Shown piece after piece: positions 17,609 through 25,826 of a stretch of DNA of 53,197 nucleotides. Position 1 is the stretch's first letter, and every line of letters starts with the position of its first letter. The stretch lies in assembly GCF_025961575.1 (NCBI RefSeq), contig NZ_JAOQNX010000033.1:1-53197 (forward strand). Direction: 5' to 3'. Under the pieces are notes generated by a model that was given only the letters and a program-made list of their open reading frames with translations, searched no databases and was not told where the DNA came from. The DNA comes from Rhodoblastus acidophilus. GTDB lineage: Bacteria; Pseudomonadota; Alphaproteobacteria; Rhizobiales; Beijerinckiaceae. A program made the position numbers and the translations under genes.

Positions 17609-18349
17609 CTATTTGTTTTTGCCGAGGAAGGCGGCGAACACGGCCTGGGTCTGGGGCGAATGCAGCGCGGCGAGGAAGGCTTTGAATTCCTCCTCCATGC
17701 GCGCGGAAATCTCGGAGGAGTCGCCGCGCAGCAGCCGTCGCGAGTCCATCAGCGCCGCCCGGGGCTTCGACGCCAGCCGGCGCGCCTTTTCGCGGGCGAC
17801 GCCCGCCAGTTCGTCGTCGGCGACGACGCCATTGACCAGGCCGGCCTCCTTCGCCTCGCGCGCGTCCATGGGTTCGGCGAGCAGCAGCATGGCGCTGGCC
17901 CGCGCCAGGCCGATGCGACGCGGCAGCAGCAGCGACGAGCCCGCTTCCGGCGGCAGGCCGAGATCGACGAAGGGCAGGGAAAAGCGCGCGGCGTCGCTGG
18001 CGAAGACAAGGTCGCAATGCAGCAGCAGCGTGCAGCCCACGCCCACCGCCAGACCATTGACCGCGGCCACCAGCGGCTTGGGAAAGCTCGCGAGTTTGCG
18101 GACGAAATCCGCCGCCGCCAGCCCCTGGCCTTTTTGCACGGCGGCGACGAAATCGCCGATGTCATTGCCGGCGGAAAACACATCGCCTTTCGCCCGGATC
18201 AGGACGGCGCCGATGCCGTCGTCCGCCTCGGCCTTCGCAAAACCCTCGAGCATGGCCAGATACATGGCCTCGGTCAGCGCGTTCTTCTTCGCCGGCCGGT
18301 TCAATGTGAATTCCATCACGCCGTCGGCGACGGTCGTTTCAATATCCAT
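17609..18349 (-). CDS. Enoyl-CoA hydratase/isomerase family protein
   Basis: A 246-residue crotonase-fold protein. Oxyanion-hole elements are visible at FSAGNDIGDF (about 57-66) and AAVNGLAVGVGCTLLLHCDL (about 93-112), and the catalytic-region PEAGSSLLLPRRIG follows. Only one of the two usual catalytic glutamates is obvious, so isomerase or thioesterase-like chemistry is as likely as hydration. It is the first gene of a pair with the HSDL2-like SDR, and is divergent from the Sua5 gene. Confidence 0.88.
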   Translation of the reverse strand: MDIETTVADGVMEFTLNRPAKKNALTEAMYLAMLEGFAKAEADDGIGAVLIRAKGDVFSAGNDIGDFVAAVQKGQGLAAADFVRKLASFPKPLVAAVNGLAVGVGCTLLLHCDLVFASDAARFSLPFVDLGLPPEAGSSLLLPRRIGLARASAMLLLAEPMDAREAKEAGLVNGVVADDELAGVAREKARRLASKPRAALMDSRRLLRGDSSEISARMEEEFKAFLAALHSPQTQAVFAAFLGKNK

Positions 18350-18456
18350 GGGCCTCCCCCGCTTGCCAGCAGCCCGGCAGAGTGTTTATGCACGTCTTGT
18401 CGCCGGATTTTGGTTTAGATATGAACCAAGCTCGCCGATCAGTCAATGGATCACGC

Positions 18457-19419
18457 ATGACACACGCGCGAACGACGCTGCGCCTTCCAGCCGATGCGGC
18501 GGGCGAAGCGCAGGCGGCCCGCATTCTGCGGGAGGGCGGGCTCGTCGCCTTCCCCACCGAAACCGTCTATGGCCTCGGCGCCGACGCCACCAATTCCCGC
18601 GCCGTCGCCGGCATTTACGAGGCCAAGGGACGCCCGCGCTTCAACCCGCTGATCGCCCATGTCGCCAGTATTGAGCAGGCGCGGCGCGAAGGTGTTTTTT
18701 CGCCGCTGGCGGAAAAGCTGGCGCAAAAATTTTGGCCGGGGCCGCTGACGCTCGTTGTGCCGCTGGCCGAAACCGCGAGCGTTTGCGATCTCGCCCGCGC
18801 GGGCCTGCCAAGCATCGGTCTGCGCATGCCGGCCCCTAAAATCGCGCGCGACCTGATCGCTGCGGCCGGGCGCCCCATCGCCGCGCCATCGGCGAATCGC
18901 TCCGGCCATGTCAGCCCGGCCAATGCGGACCATGTGCTCGCCGATCTCGACGCCCGCATCGATGCGGTGCTGGACGGCGGCGCCTGCGCGGTCGGCGTCG
19001 AATCGACCATTGTCGCGCTGCTCGACGACAGGCCGCGCCTGCTGCGTCCCGGCGGCGTCGCCCGCGCCGAAATCGAGGCGGTGTTGGGGAGCGCGCTCGC
19101 CGGCGCCGACCCCAGTGATTCGCAGCCGCTGGCGCCCGGCCTGCTCGCTTCGCACTATGCGCCGGGCGCCAGCGTGCGCCTCAACGCCCGCGCGCTGGAG
19201 CCCGGCGAGACCGGCCTCGACTTCGCCGGGCAGCTCTCCGGCGCCCTCGACCTCTCGCCTTCGGGCGATCTCGAGGAGGCCGCGGCCAATCTCTTCAGCG
19301 CCTTACGAAGGCTCGACGCCGCCGGCGCGACCCGCATTGCGGTGGCCCCCATTCCCGCCCAGGGGCTCGGCGAGGCGATCAACGACCGTCTCGCCCGCGC
19401 TGCGGCGCCGCGCCCTTGA
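18457..19419 (+). CDS. Threonylcarbamoyl-AMP synthase, Sua5 type
   Basis: A 320-residue enzyme that makes threonylcarbamoyl-AMP for tRNA t6A37. The YrdC domain comes first (GGLVAFPTETVYGLGADATN, KGRPRFNPLI, APSANRSGHVSP), and the C-terminal Sua5 domain begins at about residue 215 (GLLASHYAPGA). The two-domain length marks Sua5 rather than the short TsaC. An in-frame ATG at 18421 is an alternative start. The LysR gene follows 31 bases downstream. Confidence 0.95.
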   Translation: MTHARTTLRLPADAAGEAQAARILREGGLVAFPTETVYGLGADATNSRAVAGIYEAKGRPRFNPLIAHVASIEQARREGVFSPLAEKLAQKFWPGPLTLVVPLAETASVCDLARAGLPSIGLRMPAPKIARDLIAAAGRPIAAPSANRSGHVSPANADHVLADLDARIDAVLDGGACAVGVESTIVALLDDRPRLLRPGGVARAEIEAVLGSALAGADPSDSQPLAPGLLASHYAPGASVRLNARALEPGETGLDFAGQLSGALDLSPSGDLEEAAANLFSALRRLDAAGATRIAVAPIPAQGLGEAINDRLARAAAPRP

Positions 19420-19450
19420 AAACCGCCCAAAATTCCTTACGCTCGCGGCA

Positions 19451-20347
19451 ATGAACCAGATTTCTTGGGATGACTTCCGCCTTGTGCGGGGGATAGCCGA
19501 GTCCGGCTCCCTCGTCGGGGCGGCGGCTGCCCTGAACCTCAACCATTCCACTGTGTTCCGCCGCCTTGGCGCGCTCGAGGCGGCGATCGGCGCGAAATTG
19601 TTCGAACGCTCGCGCAACGGCTATGCCGCCACCGCCGCCGGGCAGGAAATGATCGCGCTCGCCGAGCGCATGGGTCGCGACGTCACCGATTTCGAGCGCC
19701 GCATCGCCGGCCGCGACGAAAAGCCGTCGGGTCTGCTGCGCGTCACCACCAATGATGCGCTGTTCAGCTATCTGCTCGCGCCGGTTCTCACCAGTTTTCG
19801 CAAGTCCTACCCCGACATTCATCTGGATGTGCTGGTGATGAACCAGCCGTTGAATCTGTCGCGGCGGGACGCCGACATTGCCGTGCGGTCGACCTATGCG
19901 CCTCCGGAAACGCTGGTCGGCCGGCGCATCGGCGCCTCGGTGTGGGGACGCTACATTGCGAAATCTTTGCACAAGCCGGGTTTCGATCCCAATTCCGAGG
20001 ATCTCGCCTATATCAGCTTCAACGAGCATTTCGGCGGCGTCGAGGTTTTGGACTGGATCGAGAAGAGCATCCCGCGGCATCGCATCGCCATGCGCGTCAA
20101 CACGGTGGTCGGCCTCGCCCGCTGCATTGGCGAGGGCCTGGGCGTCGGTTTCCTGCCGCGCTTCGTCGGCGACCAGCATCCCGAAATCGTCTGCATCGAT
20201 GAACCGATGAACGGGCGCGGCGCCGACCTGTGGCTGCTGACCCATCCCGACCTGCGCCATGCCGCGCGCGTGCGCGCCTTCATGGACCATGCCGGCGCGG
20301 CGCTGAGCAAACGCAAGAACCTGCTCAACGGCGACAAGGGCGAATAG
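19451..20347 (+). CDS. LysR-family transcriptional regulator
   Basis: A 298-residue regulator. The N-terminal winged helix-turn-helix (ISWDDFRLVRGIAESGSLVG, LNHSTVFRRLGALEAAIG, LFERSRNGYAATAAG; residues about 4-65) is followed by an inducer-binding domain from about residue 92. The frame is open far upstream, but this ATG gives the standard LysR N-terminus. The downstream gap holds repeats, and the target is not evident. The divergent folM-like/folB genes are on the far side of the repeat. Confidence 0.93.
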   Translation: MNQISWDDFRLVRGIAESGSLVGAAAALNLNHSTVFRRLGALEAAIGAKLFERSRNGYAATAAGQEMIALAERMGRDVTDFERRIAGRDEKPSGLLRVTTNDALFSYLLAPVLTSFRKSYPDIHLDVLVMNQPLNLSRRDADIAVRSTYAPPETLVGRRIGASVWGRYIAKSLHKPGFDPNSEDLAYISFNEHFGGVEVLDWIEKSIPRHRIAMRVNTVVGLARCIGEGLGVGFLPRFVGDQHPEIVCIDEPMNGRGADLWLLTHPDLRHAARVRAFMDHAGAALSKRKNLLNGDKGE

Positions 20348-20353
20348 CACCGC

Positions 20354-20423
20354 TGAAAAACCCGTGGGCCGCCCCCGCCCTTCGAGACGCCCGCCATGGC
20401 GGGCTCCTCAGGGTGAGGGCTCA
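20354..20423. repeat. Dispersed palindromic repeat, family A, copy 2
   Basis: The same halves as at 13402-13490 (GGGCCGCCCCCGCCCTTCGA and GGCTCCTCAGGGTGAGGGCT). A related element, CATGGTGAGGAGGCAGCG and onward, follows at about 20451-20492 and runs into the 3' end of the SDR gene. The repeat lies between convergent gene ends. Confidence 0.7.
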
Positions 20424-20483
20424 TCATTTATTCTATATAGAGAAAATCCCCCATGGTGAGGAGGCAGCGAAGCAGCCGTCTCG

Positions 20484-21239
20484 CTACTCGAAGGCCACGT
20501 CCCGGCGCCGTCCCAAAAGGTGTTCGCCGCCGTCGAGCGGGAACAGCGCCCCGGGCATGTCGGGATGGTCCAGCAAAAAGCCGATGAGCGCGCAAAGGTT
20601 TTCCGGCGGCAGGGCGCGGCCCGTGGGGATTTTGGCGGAATCCGCAACAAATCGCTCGTCGCTCTGCGGCCCCGAGGGGAACATCAGGCCGGGCAGAAGG
20701 CCGAAGGCGCGCACGTCGTCACGTCCGGCGCGCGCCCAGATTTCCGTCATCGTCATCAGGCCGGATTTGCCCAGCGTGTAAGAATAATAGTCCGGATTGA
20801 GATTGAGCAGTTTTTGGTCGAGGATGTTGAAGACGCTGAGTTTTTGTTCCGCGCGCTTGTCCTTGCAGGCCGTCTCCATAATCATGAACGGCGCGAGCAT
20901 GTGGACGAGAAAACTTTCGGCCAAAAGGTCGGCGTTGCCGGCGCCGGGAAAATCATGAACAAAATTCGAGGCGTTGTTGACGATCGCCTCGGGGACGCCG
21001 AACGGTTTTGTCATGCCCGCGCAAAAAGCGTCGATATTGGCGCGCTCGGCGAAGTCAAAGGTCATGACCTCGACGGTCGAGCCCTGGCCGCGCAATTCCT
21101 CGGCGAGCGCCGCAACATTTTTGCGCGGGCGGCGCTGGTGCAGCAGCAGGGCGTAGCCGCGCCCGGCGAAAAACCGCGCCAGCGGCGCCGCCAGCCGACT
21201 GGAGGCGCCGGTGATGAGGGCGGCCCTCGCGGCCGTCAA
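20484..21239 (-). CDS. SDR-family pteridine reductase-like protein (FolM type)
   Basis: A 251-residue short-chain dehydrogenase. Its cofactor loop is TGASSRLA rather than TGxxxGIG, and it is followed by LLLHQRRPRKN. This TGxxxRLG-like form is characteristic of pteridine reductases and FolM (dihydromonapterin/alternative dihydrofolate reductase). The active site appears as YSYTLGKSG. Its ATG overlaps the folB stop by four bases, which implies coupling and supports a pterin substrate. Assignment to the FolM type is by motif and context, so a generic SDR remains possible. Confidence 0.8.
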   Translation of the reverse strand: MTAARAALITGASSRLAAPLARFFAGRGYALLLHQRRPRKNVAALAEELRGQGSTVEVMTFDFAERANIDAFCAGMTKPFGVPEAIVNNASNFVHDFPGAGNADLLAESFLVHMLAPFMIMETACKDKRAEQKLSVFNILDQKLLNLNPDYYSYTLGKSGLMTMTEIWARAGRDDVRAFGLLPGLMFPSGPQSDERFVADSAKIPTGRALPPENLCALIGFLLDHPDMPGALFPLDGGEHLLGRRRDVAFE

Positions 21240-21634
21240 GCCGGCGGGCTCCAGCGTTCGCGGGTGCGGAACAGGTTGATGCCCGCCGCGCGCGTCTCGT
21301 TGTAGATGTCGGGCTTGCGCACGCAGACCTGGCAGGCGACGACGCGCTTGTCGCCGAAACAGGCGTCGACCACCCGGTCGGCCACGGTTTCCAAGAGGTC
21401 AATGTGGCCGTCCTTCTCCAGCGCCAGGATGCGGTTGCGCACCTTGTCATAGTCGATGATCTTCATCTGCTCGGCGCGCGCGGTGGTGAGCGGCGCGAAC
21501 AGACGCACGGAGATGATCAGCCGCGTCGGGCGCTCGGGATGGCGCTCCCAGGGATGCAGGCCGCAGGACACGTTCACGCTGACATCGTCGAGCGCCAGAA
21601 CGATATGGTCTTCGCCGTTGAAAAAATCCTTCAT
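21236..21634 (-). CDS. folB: Dihydroneopterin aldolase
   Basis: A 132-residue FolB-family enzyme of folate synthesis, cleaving dihydroneopterin to 6-hydroxymethyl-dihydropterin. VNVSCGLHPWERHPERPTRL holds the conserved tunnelling-fold segment, and IDLLETVADRVVDACFG contains the active-site Glu region (E-T-x-A). The start at 21634 was chosen because the upstream in-frame stretch is repeat-derived. It is coupled by a four-base overlap to the FolM-like gene. Confidence 0.92.
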   Translation of the reverse strand: MKDFFNGEDHIVLALDDVSVNVSCGLHPWERHPERPTRLIISVRLFAPLTTARAEQMKIIDYDKVRNRILALEKDGHIDLLETVADRVVDACFGDKRVVACQVCVRKPDIYNETRAAGINLFRTRERWSPPA

Positions 21635-21676
21635 GATGTCCCTATCCTTCGCGCGCCTTCTTAAGCCGTGGACCCC

Positions 21677-21716
21677 CGCGTTTTCAAGCGAAGTGCTCGC
21701 TGGTTCGCGTGAACGG
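21677..21716. repeat. Dispersed repeat, family C, copy 1 (diverged)
   Basis: GCGTTTTCAAGCGAAGTG followed by CTCGCTGGTTCGCGTGAA is a diverged copy of elements at 27247-27297 and 34801-34853, read in the same orientation as the 34801 copy. It lies in the divergent gap between folB and the glycosyltransferase gene. Confidence 0.55.
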
Positions 21717-21767
21717 GCGCAAGCAATTGGACTTGCCCCTAGCGGCGCCCGATGGTTCATAGGGGCC

Positions 21768-23072
21768 ATGACCGCAAAAATTGTTCTGGCGACCCTCGGT
21801 TCACACGGAGACATTCATCCCTTCATCGCACTCGGGAAGGCGCTGCAAAATCGTGGGTTCGAGGTTGTCGCCGCGACCAGCGGCCATTATCGCCCGCTGT
21901 TCGAGCGCGAGGGACTGCGTTTTTCGGCGATCGGCCCCGACGAGGGCGACGCGCTGCGCGTGATGGGCGTGAGCGCCGACGCCTTCGTCAAGGAGCTGCT
22001 CACCGACGATCTCGCCGTCGTCCGGTTTTCCCAGGATTTTCTCGCCGAAAGCGTGCGCGATCTCATGCCGGTGGTCGCCGGCGCCGATCTGGTGGTTTGC
22101 CACCATATCGCCTATGCGGCGCAACTCGCGGCCGAAAGTTTTGGAATCCCTTACGTCCACGTGCTGCTGTCGCCGACCCTGCTGTTGCAGCCGGAGGATC
22201 CGCCCGTTCTGGGAACCGCGCCTTTTGTGCGCGCGCCTGGAAAGCTCGGCCAGATGTGGAACCGCTCGCTGGCGTCCTCGCTGCGCCTCGCCTTCCGTCC
22301 GTTCACCCGGCGCGCCCGCCGCCTGCGCGCCGCCATGGGCCTGCCGCCGGCGCGCGATCTGCCCTTCCTCGATCCGGGCGACGCCCTCGACGTGCTCGGG
22401 TTGTTCTCGCCGCTGCTGATGACGGCCCCCAAAAATTCGCTGGGGCTGGGCGCCACGTTCCACGATGGCGGCGCGGCACAAAAACTGGCGCCGGAGGTCG
22501 AAGCTTTTCTCGACGGCGGGTCGCCTCCGGTCGTACTGACGCTCGGCAGTTTCGCCGCGCTTGGCGGCGCCGACATCCTGCGCGACGGCGTCGCGGCGGC
22601 GCGGGCGCTGGGGCGGCGGGCGCTGGTGATCGCCGGGCGCGACGACGCCCGCGCCATCGGCGCGCCTGAGGGCGACGACTTGCTGATCTGGGGTTATGCG
22701 CCGCATTCCCAGGTTTTCGCCCGCGCCGCGGCGATCCTGCATCATGGCGGCGCCGGCACCTCGGTCCAGGCCCTGCGCGCGGGAAAACCGCAATTGATCG
22801 CGCCGTTTTTCGCCGACCAGCCCGACAATGCCGCGCGGGTCGCGCGGCTGGGCGTGGCGCGGGTTCTGCCGCGGGCCAAATTTTCGACGCAGCGCGCGGT
22901 CGCGGCGTTGCGGCATCTGCTGGAAAAGCCGGATTACGCGCTGCGGGCTGGCGAGATGGCGGCGCGGATCGGCGCGGAGGACGGCGCCGGCGCTGCGGCC
23001 GAGGTCATTGCGCGGCTGGTCCGGCAAAAGAAAACGCCGCCGGAAGCGGCGGCGCCCTCTTCGCGGAACTGA
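21768..23072 (+). CDS. UGT-like glycosyltransferase (GT1 family)
   Basis: A 434-residue GT-B fold glycosyltransferase. The N-terminal acceptor domain starts ATLGSHGDIHPFIALGKAL, the typical GDxxPF pattern of MGT/UGT enzymes. The donor domain has LTLGSFAALGG near 250 and ILHHGGAGTSVQALRAGKP, then FFADQPDNAARV, near 325-360. Such enzymes glycosylate sterols, macrolides, flavonoids or lipids, and the acceptor here is unknown. Its 3' end overlaps a terminator that serves the convergent cytochrome gene. Confidence 0.9.
   Translation: MTAKIVLATLGSHGDIHPFIALGKALQNRGFEVVAATSGHYRPLFEREGLRFSAIGPDEGDALRVMGVSADAFVKELLTDDLAVVRFSQDFLAESVRDLMPVVAGADLVVCHHIAYAAQLAAESFGIPYVHVLLSPTLLLQPEDPPVLGTAPFVRAPGKLGQMWNRSLASSLRLAFRPFTRRARRLRAAMGLPPARDLPFLDPGDALDVLGLFSPLLMTAPKNSLGLGATFHDGGAAQKLAPEVEAFLDGGSPPVVLTLGSFAALGGADILRDGVAAARALGRRALVIAGRDDARAIGAPEGDDLLIWGYAPHSQVFARAAAILHHGGAGTSVQALRAGKPQLIAPFFADQPDNAARVARLGVARVLPRAKFSTQRAVAALRHLLEKPDYALRAGEMAARIGAEDGAGAAAEVIARLVRQKKTPPEAAAPSSRN
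23026..23051 (-). terminator. Rho-independent terminator of the cytochrome c gene
   Basis: On the minus strand GCGCCGCCGCTTCCGGCGGC forms a 6-bp or longer GC stem with a 5-base loop, followed directly by GTTTTCTTTT. It is about 30 bases past the cytochrome stop and lies inside the last codons of the convergent glycosyltransferase gene. Confidence 0.75.
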
Positions 23073-23079
23073 AGCCGGA

Positions 23080-23559
23080 TTATTGCGGGTCGCCCTTCTT
23101 GGCGCCGGAGCGATCGTACTGGCCGATATAGGCGATGACGTCGGCGATTTCCTTGTCGCTCTTGATGCCGGCGAAGGTCATGTAGGTCTTCGGCACGTCA
23201 TGCTGGGGCTGGCGCAGATAGGAGGTCAGCGTCGGCACGTCCCAGACCTTTCCCGAGGTCTTGTTGGCTTCGGAATAATTATAGCCGGGCACCGAACCCG
23301 CGGGCCGGCCGATCAGGCCGTTGAGCACCGGTCCATAAAAATTGGTCGCGCCGCGGCCGATGTGGTGGCATTGACGGCAAACGCGGAAAACCTTTTCGCC
23401 AGCGGCGGGATCGCCCACGATGGGCGCGGCCGCAGCCGGAGCGGACGCGGCGGGAGCGGACGCGGCGGGAGCGGGCGGCGCGGCGCCGGTCTGCGCCAGC
23501 GCCCCGGCGCCGCCGCCGAGGATAAGAGCCGCGGAAAGGGTGAGAATTTTGCCGTTCAT
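23080..23559 (-). CDS. Class I cytochrome c (exported)
   Basis: A 159-residue c-type cytochrome. The signal peptide (1-22, ending LAQ) is followed by an Ala/Pro linker with repeated APAAS units (about 25-46). The heme site CRQCH is at 61-65, and the likely axial Met is in KTYMTFAG (about residue 127). The fold and the GPVLNGLIGRPAGSVPGYNY and PQHDVPKTYMTF blocks match cytochrome c2/c550-type proteins. It acts as a periplasmic electron carrier, and its partner is not shown by context. The gene stands alone with its own terminator. Confidence 0.92.
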   Translation of the reverse strand: MNGKILTLSAALILGGGAGALAQTGAAPPAPAASAPAASAPAAAAPIVGDPAAGEKVFRVCRQCHHIGRGATNFYGPVLNGLIGRPAGSVPGYNYSEANKTSGKVWDVPTLTSYLRQPQHDVPKTYMTFAGIKSDKEIADVIAYIGQYDRSGAKKGDPQ

Positions 23560-23741
23560 GGCCTGTTTGCTCCGCTAGAATCTTGCGGCCTGACTGGCGT
23601 CAAGCTCTTGGTGATCCCATCGTCCCCGAATATTGGGCAAGACCGAGCGACGGGAAATGACACGGAACAATTAAACCACCGCGAGCGCGGCTTTTCCCAC
23701 TCTCAATAAGTCCTATTCCCTTTTGTTCGGCGATTTTGGGG

Positions 23742-23963
23742 TCAAGTCCGCTTGTCGCGCTTCGCCTTTAGGGCGTCGATGCGCTTGGACGCCTCCGCCT
23801 TGCTGAGTTTTGCATCGAAGGCGTCGGGCGCGTGGCATTCCTCCGACAAGGTCTTCAGATAGGACGCCTGCGCGCCGGTCATCGGGTCGTCGCCGGACAC
23901 CCAGTCATCCGGGGCTTTTTCGGCATTGTCGTTGGGCGTGATCTTGGGATTTTTGTCGGCCAT
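23742..23963 (-). CDS. DUF3072 protein
   Basis: A 73-residue hydrophilic protein. DDPMTGAQASYLKTLSEECH and LSKAEASKRIDALKAKRD match the DUF3072 family, small proteins of unknown function. It is likely cytoplasmic. It lies about 60 bases downstream of the amine-oxidase gene on the same strand, so it may be co-transcribed. Confidence 0.8.
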   Translation of the reverse strand: MADKNPKITPNDNAEKAPDDWVSGDDPMTGAQASYLKTLSEECHAPDAFDAKLSKAEASKRIDALKAKRDKRT

Positions 23964-24026
23964 GGCGGCTCCATCCTGCGCTCGCCAGTCAACGCCCGAT
24001 GGGACAAGCGGTTCAGCGCCGGCGGT

Positions 24027-25259
24027 TCAACGCCGGCGCGCCAGCGCCGCAATCGCTTCCTCCGCCGCGCGTCCGCCGCTGGCGTAGGCGCCGTGGGCGG
24101 CGGTGAAATCCTGGGGATCTGTCGCTTCGCCGGCAAAGAACACCCGGTCTTCAAAAGGTCGCGCGAGGCAGTGTCGAGCGGCGGCGTGGCCGGGCAGCGC
24201 ATAGCTGTAGGCGCCGCCGATGCGCGGGTCGCGGCCCCAATGGGTGGCGGCGAGCGGCCGCAGGGCGCGGCGGACCTCCGCGCCGAACAGGCGCGCGAGC
24301 GCGTCCAGCGCGGTAGAAAAAGCGCTGGCGGAGCCGTCGCGCTCCATCGCCAAGGCGCCGGCGCCGCCGAGAAAACATTCGATCACCGGCTGGCCGAACG
24401 GTCTGATGTCGAAAGCGGCGGTCGCGGGGTCGCGGGGATCGCCGATCAGATGGGTGTCGGGCTCGAAAAAGCGGTCGTCGCGGATTTCGAAAAACAGCTT
24501 TTCGTTGCGCCCGAGCGGCAGATCGGCGGCAGCCTCGCGCCAGGGCCTGAGTTCACGCGGCCAGCGGATCGACTCGCCGGCCAGCACGTCGGTCGAGACG
24601 GTGCAGATGACGGCGCGCGCGAAAATTTTGCCGGCGCGGGTGGAGAGCGCCACGCCGCCCGGGGGAAGCGTCACCGACGTGATGGGCGTCGCGAGCCGCA
24701 GCGGAATTTTTTCCGGCCAGGCGGCGGCGGCCAGCGCGCCAAACCCTTCGAAGACCCGCCAATTGTCTGACGTCGAGGCCTCGTCATAGGCGGCATAATC
24801 GCGCGCCGACATGTTTTCGAGTTCGGCGCCGCTGACATAGCTGGCGACGGCGCGGATATAGGCGCTCCATTCGGTTTCGCTCAGGGCTTTCGCCGCGCAA
24901 TCCTCCGGCGCCCCGGCGAGCGCCTCGCTCCAGGCGGCATAAGCGGCGCCCGCCGCCTCTTGGTCTTCAACGGAAAAGCCGAGGTTTTTATATTGCATCC
25001 ACCAGTTGGCGCGGCGCCGGTCGAGCGCGAAGCCGAGGCGCCCGGCGAGCTCCGTCCAGGGATTGCGCTGGGCGGAGTGCAGCCATTCCGCGCCGAAATC
25101 GAGGTTCAAGCCGCCGATCCGCGTGGTGAACATGCGCCCGCCCACGCGCGGCGCGGCTTCCAGCGCCAGCACCGAAAGTTTTTCGCCGGCCAGACGCCGC
25201 GCGGCGCCACCCCCCGCCGCGCCGGCTCCAATAATGACGAGATCGAAATCAGCGCTCAC
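24027..25259 (-). CDS. FAD-dependent amine oxidase family protein
   Basis: A 410-residue flavoprotein. The Rossmann FAD loop LVIIGAGAAGGGAARRLAGE (residues 6-25) is followed by VGGRMFTTRIGGLNLDFGAE. The C-terminal FAD-contact segment is RVFFAGEATDP, then AAHGAYASGGRAAEEAI, as in monoamine-oxidase-like enzymes. The substrate (amine, carotenoid or other) cannot be told. The length is slightly short for the family. It is downstream of the Mn-catalase/DUF892 operon, separated by a strong terminator. Confidence 0.87.
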   Translation of the reverse strand: MSADFDLVIIGAGAAGGGAARRLAGEKLSVLALEAAPRVGGRMFTTRIGGLNLDFGAEWLHSAQRNPWTELAGRLGFALDRRRANWWMQYKNLGFSVEDQEAAGAAYAAWSEALAGAPEDCAAKALSETEWSAYIRAVASYVSGAELENMSARDYAAYDEASTSDNWRVFEGFGALAAAAWPEKIPLRLATPITSVTLPPGGVALSTRAGKIFARAVICTVSTDVLAGESIRWPRELRPWREAAADLPLGRNEKLFFEIRDDRFFEPDTHLIGDPRDPATAAFDIRPFGQPVIECFLGGAGALAMERDGSASAFSTALDALARLFGAEVRRALRPLAATHWGRDPRIGGAYSYALPGHAAARHCLARPFEDRVFFAGEATDPQDFTAAHGAYASGGRAAEEAIAALARRR

Positions 25260-25260
25260 G

Positions 25261-25298
25261 CAAAAACTCCCGGCGGCGCAGGATAGCGCCGCCGGGAG
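25261..25298 (-). terminator. Strong Rho-independent terminator after the DUF892 gene
   Basis: A perfect 13-bp stem (CTCCCGGCGGCGC at 25267-25279 with GCGCCGCCGGGAG at 25286-25298) has a 6-base loop and is followed on the minus strand by TTTTTG. It starts 19 bases after the DUF892 stop and separates this operon from the amine oxidase gene. Confidence 0.9.
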
Positions 25299-25316
25299 GC
25301 CGTTGGAAGTCGGGGA

Positions 25317-25808
25317 TTACGCAGCTTTCTGGATGAACCGCCGCGTCACGGAATCGAGTTGGCTCGACAGCCAGCCCGCCATGGCCTCCTCCTCCTCGCA
25401 GGATTGCCGCAGCGGTCCGATGGCGCCGGTTTCGCCCAGGGCCTCCGCGATGGAGATCAGAGATTTGTAAGCCGCCGTCTCGTAGTTTTCGAAGGCGAAG
25501 CTGGCGAAGGAATTTTTGAGGACTTCGTCTTCCGCCGGCATGTGCGCCACCGCCGCCATATTGCCGAACAGCGACATGGCCGTGTCCTTCAGCGTGGAAG
25601 AGGACTCGCCATAATTTTCCAGGATCGCGTCGATGCGCCGCTGTTGCGTGTAGGTTTCGTCGAGATGCTCTTGAAGGCGCATCTTGATGTCCGGGAAATC
25701 GTCGAGGCGCTCGATCTGGCGCTTGAGCAATTGCTCGGCCTGCGCCTCCATGGCGTGGGCGTTGCTCAGTCCGGCGATGAACAGATTGCGTAAGGCTTCA
25801 TGTGGCAT
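25317..25808 (-). CDS. DUF892 ferritin-like protein (YciE/YciF type)
   Basis: A 163-residue four-helix protein of the YciE/YciF (DUF892) family. LRNLFIAGLSNAHAMEAQAE, LQEHLDETYTQQRRIDAILE and FENYETAAYKSLISIAEALG carry the Glu/His residues of a diiron ferritin-like site. The family is linked to general stress and is often beside catalases. AGAAGGAG precedes the ATG, and the catalase stop is 18 bases upstream, so the two are one operon under an EcfG-like promoter. Confidence 0.9.
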   Translation of the reverse strand: MPHEALRNLFIAGLSNAHAMEAQAEQLLKRQIERLDDFPDIKMRLQEHLDETYTQQRRIDAILENYGESSSTLKDTAMSLFGNMAAVAHMPAEDEVLKNSFASFAFENYETAAYKSLISIAEALGETGAIGPLRQSCEEEEAMAGWLSSQLDSVTRRFIQKAA

Positions 25809-25826
25809 GGAAAAACTCCTTCTCTT

